DNA of 64,000 nt from Tepidimonas alkaliphilus (GTDB taxonomy: Bacteria > Pseudomonadota > Gammaproteobacteria > Burkholderiales > Burkholderiaceae_C), in assembly GCF_007556595.1 (NCBI RefSeq), contig NZ_VJNB01000005.1, forward strand, positions 98,574 to 162,573, read 5' to 3'. Positions 8,913 to 17,677 of this stretch are shown in pieces; position 1 is the first letter of the stretch, and the number at the start of each line of letters is the position of its first letter. Position numbers and translations under genes: made by a program. The notes below the pieces were generated by a model. The model was given only the letters and a program-made list of their open reading frames with translations. It made no database searches and had not been told where the DNA came from.

Positions 8913-8995
8913 ATGTACCGGCCCGCGCGGCGGTACAGCGCCCGCGTAGGGCGGCGCCAACTGTACCGGCCGAATGCCCCGTCGTTGGCTAGAGT
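8913..8995 (+). promoter_or_regulatory. Promoter with three CTGTACCG-type motifs before the ABC transporter operon
   Basis: ATGTACCGG at 8913 and CTGTACCGG at 8961 point forward. A third copy, CTGTACCGC, lies on the minus strand at 8938-8930. TAGAGT at 8990-8995 is the candidate -10, beginning exactly 29 bases after the start of the 8961 copy, so the motif overlaps the -35 position. Geometry matches the gabD promoter. The 198-base gap holds nothing else recognisable. Confidence 0.55.
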
Positions 8996-9020
8996 GTCGA
9001 TCATCGTCCGACCCAGTCCC

Positions 9021-10094
9021 ATGGCCGCCAACCCCCTCGTCACCTTCGACGCCGTCCAGAAGACCTACGATGGCAAACACCTCGTCGTGCGCAACCTGCA
9101 CCTGACGATCGAGACGGGGGAGTTCATCTCGCTGCTGGGGCCGTCCGGATCGGGCAAGACCACCACGCTGATGATGCTGGCTGGTTTCGAGACGCCGACG
9201 GCCGGCCGCATCCTGCTGCGCGAGCGCGACATCACCCACACCCCGCCACACAAGCGCCACTTCGGCATGGTGTTCCAGGACTACGCGCTGTTTCCGCACA
9301 TGACGGTGGCGGAAAACATCGCTTATCCGCTGACGGTGCGTCGCCTCGACCGCGCCGAACGGGAGCGGCGGATCCGGCGCGCGCTGGACATGGTGCAGAT
9401 GACGGCCTTGGCCGACCGGTATCCGGCGCAGCTGTCGGGCGGGCAGCGCCAGCGCGTCGCGCTGGCGCGAGCGCTGGTCTTCGACCCACAGCTGGTGCTG
9501 ATGGACGAACCGCTCGGGGCGCTGGACAAGCAGCTGCGCGAACACATGCAGCTGGAGCTCAAGGCCCTGCACCGCCGCCTCGGCCTGACGTTCGTCTACG
9601 TGACGCACGACCAGTCCGAGGCCCTGACGATGTCCGATCGGGTGGCCGTGTTCAACGACGGCATCATCCAGCAGATCGACCCGGTCGAACGCCTCTATGA
9701 GACCCCCGTCAACCGCTTCGTCGCCACCTTCGTCGGCGACAGCACCAACCTGCCCGGCACGGTGGCTGCCGTCCAGGAGGGGGGTGTGATTGTCGATGTC
9801 GGCGGCGTCCGCCTGACCGCGGTCAACGTCAACGCCGCCGGCCCCGGCACCCCGGTGACCTGCTGCATCCGCCCGGAGCGCATCGGCGTGCTGGCCGACG
9901 ACGAGACCGCCAGCGACAACGTCCTGACGGCCACGGTCGAGGACGTGATCTATTTCGGCGACCACGTCAGGCTGCGCTGTCGCCATGCGCAACATGAAAT
10001 CACGGTTAAGCGGCCACTGGTAGCCGCTCCCGTCCAGCCCGGGCAACCGATCCGGCTGCACCTGCCCGCGCAACACCTGCGCGCCTACCGATGA
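9021..10094 (+). CDS. ABC transporter ATPase, polyamine type (PotA-like)
   Basis: A 357-residue importer ATPase of the spermidine/putrescine/iron (CUT-like) class. Walker A GPSGSGKTTT, Q-loop FQDYALFPHMTV, signature LSGGQRQRVALARAL, Walker B LVLMDEPLGALD and the H-loop YVTHDQSEALTMSD are all present. The last 120 residues carry a TOBE-type regulatory domain (CCIRPERIGVL). It energises the import system made by the next three genes. Start chosen at MAANPLVTF; the frame is open upstream but that part lies in the promoter. First gene of a five-gene operon ending with the ureohydrolase. Confidence 0.9.
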   Translation: MAANPLVTFDAVQKTYDGKHLVVRNLHLTIETGEFISLLGPSGSGKTTTLMMLAGFETPTAGRILLRERDITHTPPHKRHFGMVFQDYALFPHMTVAENIAYPLTVRRLDRAERERRIRRALDMVQMTALADRYPAQLSGGQRQRVALARALVFDPQLVLMDEPLGALDKQLREHMQLELKALHRRLGLTFVYVTHDQSEALTMSDRVAVFNDGIIQQIDPVERLYETPVNRFVATFVGDSTNLPGTVAAVQEGGVIVDVGGVRLTAVNVNAAGPGTPVTCCIRPERIGVLADDETASDNVLTATVEDVIYFGDHVRLRCRHAQHEITVKRPLVAAPVQPGQPIRLHLPAQHLRAYR

Positions 10095-10122
10095 CGTCTT
10101 CCACCACCAGAGGAGATCCTCG

Positions 10123-11166
10123 ATGAAACGTGCTGCCATCCCCGCTGCCATCGCTGCCGCCATCGCGCTGACCGCCTGGACGGCCTACGCGCAACAGGCC
10201 ACGCTGACGGTCGTCAACTTTGGCGGTGCCAACGGTGCCGCCCAGAAGAAGGCCTACATCGAGCCCTTCGAGAAGGCGGCCAACGTGCGGGTGACTGCCG
10301 TCGAGTACAACGGCGAGCAGGCGCGCATCAAGGCCATGGTCGAGGCCCGGCGTGTCACGTGGGACGTGGTCGAGGTCGAAAGCCCGGATGTCAGCCGCGG
10401 CTGCGACGAGGGGCTGTTCGAAAAGCTGGACTGGTCCAAGATCGGCAACAAGGCCGACTTCATGCCCGACGCCGTGCACGACTGCGGAGTCGGTACGTTC
10501 GTGTGGTCGACGGTGCTGGCCTACAACGGCGACCGACTGAAGGACGCCCCGAAGAGCTGGGCCGATTTCTGGGACGTAAAGAAATATCCGGGCAAGCGCG
10601 GCATGCGCAAGGGAGCTCGCTACAACCTGGAGTTCGCCCTGATGGCCGACGGCGTCAAGCCGGCCGACGTCTACAAGGTGCTGGCCACCAAGGAAGGCGC
10701 CGACCGGGCCTTCCGCAAGCTGACCGAGCTCAAGCCCCACATCCAGTGGTGGGAGGCTGGCGCCCAGCCGCCCCAGTTCCTCGTCGCCGGCGACGTCGTC
10801 ATGACCACCGCCTACAACGGCCGCATCGACGCTGCCCAGCGCGAAGGTCGCAACCTCAAGATTACTTGGACAGGTGGCATCTATGACCTCGACTACTGGG
10901 TCATCCCGAAGGGTTCGCCGAACCGGGATCTGGCGCACCGGTTCATCGCGCTGGCCAGCACCCCCGAGGCACAAGCCGAATACGCCCGCCTGATCTCCTA
11001 CGGCCCCACCAACACGAAGGCGATCGCCCGTCTGGATGCGAAGGTGCTGGAGCAGCTGCCCACGTCGCCGGCCAACAGCCGCGAGGCACTGCGCTTCAAC
11101 ATCCAGTTCTGGGCCGACCAGGGTGAGGCCCTGGAGAAGCGCTTCGCGGCATGGGCGGCACAGTGA
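10123..11166 (+). CDS. Periplasmic substrate-binding protein, polyamine type (PotD/PotF-like)
   Basis: A 347-residue extracellular solute-binding protein of the spermidine/putrescine cluster. Residues 1-24 form a Sec signal peptide (KRAAIPAAIAAAIALTAWTA, cleavage near AYA-QQ). The mature part begins TLTVVNFGGANGAAQKKAYIEPFEK, as in PotD/PotF relatives, and includes WDVVEVE and FWDVKKYPGKRGMRKG. GGAG is eight bases before the ATG. Ligand cannot be read from the sequence; because the operon ends with a guanidino-acid/agmatine hydrolase, guanidinobutyrate, agmatine or putrescine are the candidates. Confidence 0.88.
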   Translation: MKRAAIPAAIAAAIALTAWTAYAQQATLTVVNFGGANGAAQKKAYIEPFEKAANVRVTAVEYNGEQARIKAMVEARRVTWDVVEVESPDVSRGCDEGLFEKLDWSKIGNKADFMPDAVHDCGVGTFVWSTVLAYNGDRLKDAPKSWADFWDVKKYPGKRGMRKGARYNLEFALMADGVKPADVYKVLATKEGADRAFRKLTELKPHIQWWEAGAQPPQFLVAGDVVMTTAYNGRIDAAQREGRNLKITWTGGIYDLDYWVIPKGSPNRDLAHRFIALASTPEAQAEYARLISYGPTNTKAIARLDAKVLEQLPTSPANSREALRFNIQFWADQGEALEKRFAAWAAQ

Positions 11167-12404
11167 CCCCAGCCACCATGGGCGTAGCTGGGCGCGAGCT
11201 CGTGCGGCGCCTGCGGCGCGCCCAGCGGCGCCAGCAGTGGCGTGCGGCGGCCCTGACCGCCCCGCTGCTGCTGTTCCTGCTGGTGTTCTTTTTGGTGCCG
11301 CTGGGCGCGATGCTGCTGCGCGGCGTCGAGAACCCCGAGGTCGCCGACGCCCTGCCCGCCACCGCCCGTGCCCTGCAGCACTGGGACAGACACCACGCCC
11401 CGCCGGATGCAGCTTACGCGGCCGTCGTGGCCGACCTGTACGCCATCGAGGAGCCGGCCCAGGCCGGTGCGCTGGCGCGGCGGCTTAACAGCGAGGTGCC
11501 CGGGGCGCGCTCGCTGATCATGGGCACCTACCGTGCCGTCCGCTCGGCCCCGCCGCCTCCCGAGAAGGCCCGCGCGGCGCTGCTGGAGCTCGACGTGCGC
11601 TGGGCCGAACTCGAATACTGGCGCGCCATCGCCAAGAACACGCGGCGCTGGACCCTGGACTATCTGCTGTCGGCGGTCGACCTGCGCCGCGACGTCGACG
11701 GCGGGTTGCACCGGCTGCCGCCGGAGGAGGCCGTCTTCGGCGATATCCTGCTGCGCACCTTCGGCATCAGCGCCACCGTGACGGTCGTGGCGCTGCTGAT
11801 GGCCTACCCGCTGTCGTTCTGGCTCTCGACGCTGCCGGAACGACGTGCCAACCTGCTGCTGATCCTGGTGTTGCTGCCGTTCTGGACTTCGGTGCTGGTG
11901 CGCATCGCGGCCTGGATCGTGCTGTTGCAGAGCAACGGCCTGATCAACCGAGGATTGCAGGCGCTGGGCCTCATCGACGCGCCGCTGCCTTTGCTGTTCA
12001 ACCGCACTGGCGTGATCATCGCCATGGTGCACATCCTGCTGCCGTTCATGATCCTGCCGCTGTACAGCGTGATGAGGAGCGTGCCGGCGAACTACCTGCG
12101 CGCCGCCGTCTCCCTCGGAAGCCACCCGCTGGCCGCCTTTTTCCGCGTCTACGTGCCGCAGACCTATCCGGGCGTGGCCGCGGGCTGCCTGCTGGTGTTC
12201 ATCACGTCGATCGGCTACTACGTGACCCCCGCGCTGCTGGGCGGGGCCGGTGACCAGATGCTGAGTTACTACATCGCCCAGTACACCAACGTGGAGGTCA
12301 ACTGGGGCATGGCGTGCGCCCTCGGCGGGGTGCTGCTCGCCGCCACGCTGGTGTTGTTCGGCTTCTACCGTCGCGTCGCGCGCGGCGGTCTCAGTCTGGG
12401 GTGA
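11151..12404 (+). CDS. ABC transporter permease (PotB-like) with a long periplasmic insertion
   Basis: A 417-residue inner-membrane permease. TM1 is at about 33-56 (ALTAPLLLFLLVFFLVPLGA). About 135 mostly charged, helix-prone residues follow, and then the usual five-helix core from about residue 195 (TFGISATVTVVALLMAYPLSF). The EAA-type coupling motif region is RAAVSLGSHPLAAFFRVYVPQTYPG. Ordinary PotB proteins have about 280 residues, so the loop between TM1 and TM2 is greatly enlarged. It overlaps the end of the binding-protein gene by 16 bases; a start at ATG 11178 would avoid that. Pairs with the next permease. Confidence 0.87.
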   Translation: MGGTVTPATMGVAGRELVRRLRRAQRRQQWRAAALTAPLLLFLLVFFLVPLGAMLLRGVENPEVADALPATARALQHWDRHHAPPDAAYAAVVADLYAIEEPAQAGALARRLNSEVPGARSLIMGTYRAVRSAPPPPEKARAALLELDVRWAELEYWRAIAKNTRRWTLDYLLSAVDLRRDVDGGLHRLPPEEAVFGDILLRTFGISATVTVVALLMAYPLSFWLSTLPERRANLLLILVLLPFWTSVLVRIAAWIVLLQSNGLINRGLQALGLIDAPLPLLFNRTGVIIAMVHILLPFMILPLYSVMRSVPANYLRAAVSLGSHPLAAFFRVYVPQTYPGVAAGCLLVFITSIGYYVTPALLGGAGDQMLSYYIAQYTNVEVNWGMACALGGVLLAATLVLFGFYRRVARGGLSLG

Positions 12405-12408
12405 CTGC

Positions 12409-13239
12409 ATGAACGGGTTGCGACTTCGACCGGACCTGCCCGCCCACTACCGCTGGCCGGACATCCTGGGCTGGTGGGCGCTGCGGCTGATGGCGTCTCT
12501 GGTGCTGGTGTTCCTGCTGCTGCCGATCCTGGCGATCGTGCCGCTGTCGTTCAGTGACAGTACGTTCCTCGCGTATCCAATCGAAGGCTGGTCGCTGCGC
12601 TGGTATCGCGAGATGGCCTCGACACCGGAGTGGGCGCGCGCCGCCCGCAACAGCTTCATCGTCGCCCCCGCTGCGACGCTGATCGCCACCGTGCTGGGCA
12701 CGCTGGCGGCTATGGGACTGGCGCGCTCGCGCTTCCCGGGCAAGGAGCTGGTCAACAGCCTCATCCTGCTGCCGATGGTGGTGCCGGTGATCGTGGTGGC
12801 GGTCGGCACCTACCTCTATTTCGCCCGCCTCGGCCTCAACGACTCCTACCTCGGCCTGATCCTAGCTCACGCGGCGCTGGGCGCGCCGTTCGTCGTCACC
12901 ACCGTCACCGCCACGCTGCAGAACTTCAACCAGAACCTCGTGCGCGCCAGCCTCAGCCTTGGCGCCAGCCCCTTGGAGACATTCCGCCGCGTCACGCTGC
13001 CGGTGATCGCTCCCGGCGTGCTGTCCGGCGCGCTGTTCGCCTTTGCCACCTCCTTCGACGAGGTCGTGGTCACACTCTTCCTGGCCGGCCCCGACCAGGT
13101 GACGCTGCCCCGACAGATGTTCACCGGCATTCGTGAAAACATCTCCCCGACGATCGCCGCGGTGGCGACGCTGCTGACGCTTTTCACCACGGCCCTGATG
13201 CTGACCCTGGAGTGGCTGCGCGGAAGGACCCGGCGATGA
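12409..13239 (+). CDS. ABC transporter permease (PotC-like)
   Basis: A 276-residue second permease subunit. Six predicted membrane helices begin at residue 20 (WWALRLMASLVLVFLLLPILAIVPLSF). The coupling EAA-type segment is RASLSLGASPLETFRRVTLPVIAPGV, and the stretch FATSFDEVVVTLFLAGPDQVTLPRQMF is characteristic of PotC relatives. It starts four bases after the upstream permease stops and its TGA overlaps the next ATG (ATGA), so the operon is translationally coupled. Confidence 0.9.
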   Translation: MNGLRLRPDLPAHYRWPDILGWWALRLMASLVLVFLLLPILAIVPLSFSDSTFLAYPIEGWSLRWYREMASTPEWARAARNSFIVAPAATLIATVLGTLAAMGLARSRFPGKELVNSLILLPMVVPVIVVAVGTYLYFARLGLNDSYLGLILAHAALGAPFVVTTVTATLQNFNQNLVRASLSLGASPLETFRRVTLPVIAPGVLSGALFAFATSFDEVVVTLFLAGPDQVTLPRQMFTGIRENISPTIAAVATLLTLFTTALMLTLEWLRGRTRR

Positions 13240-14207
13240 ACGAACCGGTCCAACCCATCCCGCCGCGCAACCAGCCGCTCGGCGGCAACGAGATGCCCCG
13301 CTTCGGCGGGCCGGCGACGATGATGCGCCTGCCGGCGGCCGACACCCCGCACGGCCTCGACGCCGCATTCATCGGCGTGCCGCTGGACATCGGCACCAGC
13401 CACCGCCCCGGCGCCCGCTTCGGTCCGCGCCAGATCCGCGCCGAGTCGGCTCTGCTGCGGCCCTACAACATGGCCACGGGTGCCGCACCGTTCGACACGC
13501 TGCAGGTAGCCGATCTCGGCGACGTGCCGATCAATCCTTACCACCTGCCGAAATCGGTCGACATCATCGAGCGCCACTACCGCCCGATCATCGACGCCGG
13601 CTGCATTCCGCTGACGCTGGGCGGAGACCATACCCTCGTGCTGCCGATCCTGCGCGCGGTGGCCGCCCGACATGGCCCGGTGGCGCTGATCCACGTCGAT
13701 GCCCACGCGGACGTCAATGACACCATGTTCGGCGAACCGCTGGCCCATGGCACGCCTTTCCGGCGGGCGGTCGAGGAAGGGCTGCTTCAGAGGAACAAGG
13801 TCTGGCAGATCGGGCTACGGGGGACGGGTTACGCCATCGACGACTTCGACTGGCCGCGCCACCAAGGATTTCACCTCGTGCCTGCCCACGAGGTCTGGGG
13901 ACAAACGCTGGCACCGCTGATGGATGAGATTCGTCAGCAGATCGGGCCGCAGACCCCGACCTACCTCAGCTTCGACATCGACGGCATCGACCCCGCCTAC
14001 GCCGGAGGAACGGGCACCCCGGAAATCGGGGGGCTGACGGTCCCGCAGGCCCTGGAAATCGTGCGCGGCTGCCGTGGCCTGCGGCTGGTGGGGTGTGACC
14101 TCGTCGAAGTCTCCCCTCCGTACGACCCGAGCGGCAACACCGCGCTGCTCGGCGCCAACCTGCTGTACGAGATGCTGTGCGTGCTGCCGGGCGTGCGGTA
14201 TCGCTGA
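13236..14207 (+). CDS. speB: Agmatinase-family ureohydrolase, agmatinase or 4-guanidinobutyrase
   Basis: A 323-residue binuclear-manganese ureohydrolase that splits a guanidino group to release urea. Metal-binding motifs are complete: GGDHT, HVDAHADVND and SFDIDGIDPAYAGG. The loop after the second motif (MFGEPLAHGTPFRRAVEEGLL) and the C-terminus LLGANLLYEMLCVLPGV resemble the guanidinobutyrase/guanidinopropionase group of pseudomonads more than enteric SpeB. With 4-guanidinobutyrate as substrate the product would be GABA, exactly what gabT and gabD consume; with agmatine it would be putrescine, for which no further enzymes lie here. Its ATG overlaps the upstream stop, so it is part of the transporter operon. 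Family certain, substrate inferred. Confidence 0.88.
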   Translation: MNEPVQPIPPRNQPLGGNEMPRFGGPATMMRLPAADTPHGLDAAFIGVPLDIGTSHRPGARFGPRQIRAESALLRPYNMATGAAPFDTLQVADLGDVPINPYHLPKSVDIIERHYRPIIDAGCIPLTLGGDHTLVLPILRAVAARHGPVALIHVDAHADVNDTMFGEPLAHGTPFRRAVEEGLLQRNKVWQIGLRGTGYAIDDFDWPRHQGFHLVPAHEVWGQTLAPLMDEIRQQIGPQTPTYLSFDIDGIDPAYAGGTGTPEIGGLTVPQALEIVRGCRGLRLVGCDLVEVSPPYDPSGNTALLGANLLYEMLCVLPGVRYR

Positions 14208-14234
14208 CGACGCCGACAGCCGACGCCCGCGCAG

Positions 14235-14316
14235 CTGTATCGGCCCACAGCCCGGCACAACGGCGTGCAGGCTGTCGCGCGCTGTACCGCCACGCGCACG
14301 CCAGCCGGGCTACAGT
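14235..14316 (+). promoter_or_regulatory. gabD promoter with CTGTAYCG motifs
   Basis: CTGTATCGG at 14235-14243 and CTGTACCGC at 14282-14290, 47 bases apart. TACAGT at 14311-14316 is the candidate -10 and begins 29 bases after the second copy, as in the transporter promoter. Both promoters also share GATCATCG shortly after the -10 (8998 and 14321). Confidence 0.55.
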
Positions 14317-14354
14317 ACCGCGATCATCGGAGCCTGGATGGATGGAGTTTCTCG

Positions 14355-15833
14355 ATGGACATGCCGACCTCGCCGCTTGCCCTGCTGCGTGATCCCACGC
14401 TGCTGAAGACCGACGCGCTGATCGACGGCCGCTGGGTGGCCGGCCCGGCGCGCTTTGCCGTGCACGACCCAGCCACCGGGGCCAGGCTCGCGGAGGTGGC
14501 CCGGCTCGGGCCTGCCGAGGCCGAAGCCGCCATCGCCGCGGCCAACGCCGCCTGGCCGGCTTGGCGCCACCGCACGGCCAAGGAACGCGCCAACCTCCTG
14601 CGCCGGTGGTACGAACTGCTCATGGCCCACCAGGACGATCTGGCGCGGCTGATGACCGCCGAGCAGGGCAAGCCGCTGCCGGAGGCCAAGGGCGAAGTGG
14701 CCTACGGCGCCAGTTTCGTCGAGTGGTTCGCCGAGGAGGCCAAGCGCGTCAACGGCGAGACGCTGCCGCCCTTCGACATGAACCGCCGGCTGCTGGTGCT
14801 CAGGCAACCGATCGGCGTCTGCGCGGCCATCACGCCGTGGAATTTTCCGCTGGCGATGATCACGCGCAAGGTGGCCCCGGCGCTGGCCGCCGGCTGCACG
14901 GTGGTGATCAAGCCCGCGGAGCAGACGCCGCTGACGGCGCTGGCGGCGGCGGAGCTCGCCATGCGCGCCGGCATCCCAGCCGGCGTGCTCAACGTGCTGA
15001 CCAGCGACGGCCCCGGCAGCGTCGAGATCGGCCAGGTGCTGTGCGCCAGCCCCGTGGTGCGGCACCTGAGCTTCACCGGCTCCACCGAGGTCGGCCGCAT
15101 CCTGATGGCGCAAAGCGCCCCGACGATCAAGAAGCTGTCGCTGGAGCTGGGCGGCAACGCGCCGTTCATCGTCTTCGACGACGCCGACATCGACAGCGCG
15201 GTGGAAGGGGCGTTTGCCAGCAAGTACCGCAACGCCGGCCAGACCTGCGTCTGCTCCAACCGCATCTACGTGCAGGAGGGGGTGTACGAGGCGTTCGTGC
15301 AGAAGTTCGCCGCCAAGGTGGCCACCGCCAAGGTCGGCAACGGCTTCGAGGAGGGCGTCAACCAGGGCCCGCTGATCGAGGAGGCCGCGGTGGAGAAGGT
15401 GCAGCGCCACGTGGACGACGCGCTGGCCAAGGGCGCGCGGCTGCTGACCGGCGGGCGGCGGCTGGGCGGGCTGTTTTATGCGCCCACGGTGGTGGCCGAC
15501 GCCACGCCCGACATGCTGTGCGCCCGGGAGGAGACCTTCGGGCCGTTTGCGCCGGTGTTCCGCTTCCGCACCGAGGACGAGGTGATCCGCATGGCCAACG
15601 ACACCGAATACGGCCTGGCGGGCTACTTCTACAGCCGCGACGTGGGACGCATCTTCCGTGTCGCCGAGGCGCTGGAGTACGGCATGGTCGGCGTCAACGT
15701 CGGCATCCTGGCCACCGAGCACGTGCCGTTCGGCGGCGTCAAGCAGTCGGGCCTGGGCCGCGAAGGCTCGCACCACGGCATCGACGAATACCTGGAGCTG
15801 AAATACATCTGCATCGGGGACGTGCTCAAGTGA
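14355..15833 (+). CDS. gabD: NAD(P)-dependent succinate-semialdehyde dehydrogenase
   Basis: A 492-residue aldehyde dehydrogenase of the GabD type, oxidising succinate semialdehyde to succinate. Visible: TPWNFPLAMITRKVAPALAAGC (cofactor-binding region with the conserved Asn), FTGSTEVG, the catalytic glutamate in LELGGNAPF, the catalytic cysteine in NAGQTCVCSNR, and EETFGPFAPVF. GGAG lies nine bases before the chosen ATG; an ATG two codons on is equally possible. Together with gabT it sends GABA to the TCA cycle. Own promoter with the shared MocR-type motifs. Confidence 0.92.
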   Translation: MDMPTSPLALLRDPTLLKTDALIDGRWVAGPARFAVHDPATGARLAEVARLGPAEAEAAIAAANAAWPAWRHRTAKERANLLRRWYELLMAHQDDLARLMTAEQGKPLPEAKGEVAYGASFVEWFAEEAKRVNGETLPPFDMNRRLLVLRQPIGVCAAITPWNFPLAMITRKVAPALAAGCTVVIKPAEQTPLTALAAAELAMRAGIPAGVLNVLTSDGPGSVEIGQVLCASPVVRHLSFTGSTEVGRILMAQSAPTIKKLSLELGGNAPFIVFDDADIDSAVEGAFASKYRNAGQTCVCSNRIYVQEGVYEAFVQKFAAKVATAKVGNGFEEGVNQGPLIEEAAVEKVQRHVDDALAKGARLLTGGRRLGGLFYAPTVVADATPDMLCAREETFGPFAPVFRFRTEDEVIRMANDTEYGLAGYFYSRDVGRIFRVAEALEYGMVGVNVGILATEHVPFGGVKQSGLGREGSHHGIDEYLELKYICIGDVLK

Positions 15834-15943
15834 ACGGCAGCGCGCGGCAGGTGGTCGCAACGTGAATGGAAGGCCCCGCGCCCACCCTCCCCGCCGAGCG
15901 GCGGCGGCGATCCGGTGGGGGTGACCGTGCTACCCTTGGCGGC

Positions 15944-17578
15944 ATGAACCGGGTCACGCCCACCCGCCGCAAACTGCCGATCGGCATCCAGACCCTGCGC
16001 GACATCCGCGAGGGCGGCTACTACTACGTGGACAAGACGCCGCTCGTCGCGCGCCTGGCGGACAGCGGCAAGTTCTACTTTCTCTCCCGCCCGCGCCGCT
16101 TCGGCAAGAGCCTGCTGCTGGACACCATCGCCTGCGCGTTCGAGGGCAAGCGGCAGCTGTTCGATGCGCACGACGGCGCGGATGGCACGGCGCCGCGAGA
16201 GAAGCTCTTCCTGGCCGACCACTGGGACTGGGTCAAGCCCCACCCGGTGATTCGGCTGAGCTTTGCCGCCGGGCGGCTGCAGCGGCGCGAACAGCTGGAA
16301 GAGCACATCCACGCGCAGCTGGAGGCCAACGCCCGTCATCTGGGCGTGGAGCTTCCGCCGCCGCAGACCGACATCCCGCTGCGCTTCGATGCGCTGATCG
16401 AGCGCGCCGCTGAGACCCACCACCGCCAGGCCGTGGTGCTGGTCGATGAATACGACAAGCCGATCCTCGACAACCTCGAAGCCCCTGAGATCGCCCGCGC
16501 CATGCGCGAGGGCTTGCGCAACCTCTACAGCGTCATCAAGGGAAGAGACGCCGACCTGCGCTTCGTGCTGCTGACGGGGGTGTCCAAATTCAGCAAGGTC
16601 TCGATCTTCTCAGGGCTCAACAACCTCAACGACATCACGCTGGACGAGCGCTACGGCACGCTGTGCGGCTACACCGAGGAGGACATCGACACGGTGTTTG
16701 CGCCGGAGCTGGAGGCTGCCAAGCAAGAGGGCCAGCCGCTGGACCGCGAGGAGATCCGGCGCTGGTACAACGGCTACCGCTGGGGCCCGGTGAGCGTTTA
16801 CAACCCGTTCGACGTGCTGTTGCTGCTGGACAAGCGGCAGTTTCGCGCGCACTGGTTTGAGACCGGCACGCCGACGTTTCTCGTGGAGTGGCTGCGCGGC
16901 AAGGGGTTCTTCACCCCGCAGCTGGAGCGGCTCTACGCCAGCGAGCAGCTGCTCTCCACCTTTGACGTGGAGCGTATCGAGCCCGAGGCGCTGCTGTGGC
17001 AGACGGGGTATTTGACCATCGACGGCCAGCAGCGCAAGGGCGCTGCCACGGTCTACACGCTGCGCGTGCCCAACCTCGAGGTGCGCAGCGCCCTCAACGA
17101 GGCGCTGCTGCTGGGCGGGTGGCTGCCGGGCGGCACCCCGCTGTCGCAACTGACCCTGCGGCTGTACGACCTGCTCACCGATGGCGATGCGCAAGCCCTG
17201 CGCGCGCACTTCGAGCGGCTCTACGCCAGCATCCCGCACGATTGGGTGCGCGCCAACCCGATTGCGCAGTATGAAGGCTATTACGCCAGCGTCTTCTACA
17301 GCCACTTGGCAAGCCTGGGCCTGGACATCGTGCCGGAGGAGGTCTCCAACCCGGGCCAGTGCGACCTCGTCATCCGCCATGCGGGCCGCGCGTGGGTGAT
17401 CGAGTTCAAGGTGATCGACGGCGACGCCCCCACCGGCGAGGCGATGCGCCAGCTCAAGGCCAAGGATTACGCCGCCAAGCACCGCGGCGCGCCGGGCATT
17501 GAGGAGGTGATCGAACTCGGCGTGGAGTTCAGCCCCACGAAGCGCCAGATCGTCGGGTGGGAGGTGGCGCGCGGTTGA
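15944..17578 (+). CDS. AAA-ATPase-like / PD-(D/E)XK nuclease-fold protein (DUF1703 type)
   Basis: A 544-residue protein with the AAA-ATPase-like N-terminal domain: YVDKTPLVARL, Walker A variant RPRRFGKS (49-56) and a Walker B-like LVDEYDKPI near residue 170. At the C-terminus is a PD-(D/E)XK-like domain with Asp474 in CDLVIRH and E-F-K at 487-489. Such proteins are frequent and often multicopy, but their biological function is unknown; a role in DNA transactions or defence has only been suggested from the fold. It lies alone between gabD and tRNA-Gly. The gene looks intact. Confidence 0.82.
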   Translation: MNRVTPTRRKLPIGIQTLRDIREGGYYYVDKTPLVARLADSGKFYFLSRPRRFGKSLLLDTIACAFEGKRQLFDAHDGADGTAPREKLFLADHWDWVKPHPVIRLSFAAGRLQRREQLEEHIHAQLEANARHLGVELPPPQTDIPLRFDALIERAAETHHRQAVVLVDEYDKPILDNLEAPEIARAMREGLRNLYSVIKGRDADLRFVLLTGVSKFSKVSIFSGLNNLNDITLDERYGTLCGYTEEDIDTVFAPELEAAKQEGQPLDREEIRRWYNGYRWGPVSVYNPFDVLLLLDKRQFRAHWFETGTPTFLVEWLRGKGFFTPQLERLYASEQLLSTFDVERIEPEALLWQTGYLTIDGQQRKGAATVYTLRVPNLEVRSALNEALLLGGWLPGGTPLSQLTLRLYDLLTDGDAQALRAHFERLYASIPHDWVRANPIAQYEGYYASVFYSHLASLGLDIVPEEVSNPGQCDLVIRHAGRAWVIEFKVIDGDAPTGEAMRQLKAKDYAAKHRGAPGIEEVIELGVEFSPTKRQIVGWEVARG

Positions 17579-17661
17579 ACCAGCCTTGCGGCCGCCTCCC
17601 CCACGACCGGAAGCCGGCTCGCGCGCGAGCCGACGGTCGAGGCGGGTGCGCGGGAATTCGC

Positions 17662-17667
17662 TAAAAT
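17662..17667 (+). promoter_or_regulatory. -10 box of the tRNA-Gly promoter
   Basis: TAAAAT, eleven bases before the mature tRNA 5' end, within the small palindrome CGCTA-AAA-TAGCG. No convincing -35 hexamer was found. Confidence 0.4.
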
Positions 17668-17677
17668 AGCGTTCCGT

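Noticed and set aside
8043..10163. A 706-codon minus-strand frame across the CoA-transferase and ABC ATPase genes
   Set aside because: Composition is low-complexity His/Gln/Arg/Asp typical of antisense shadow frames; the plus strand encodes clear protein families.
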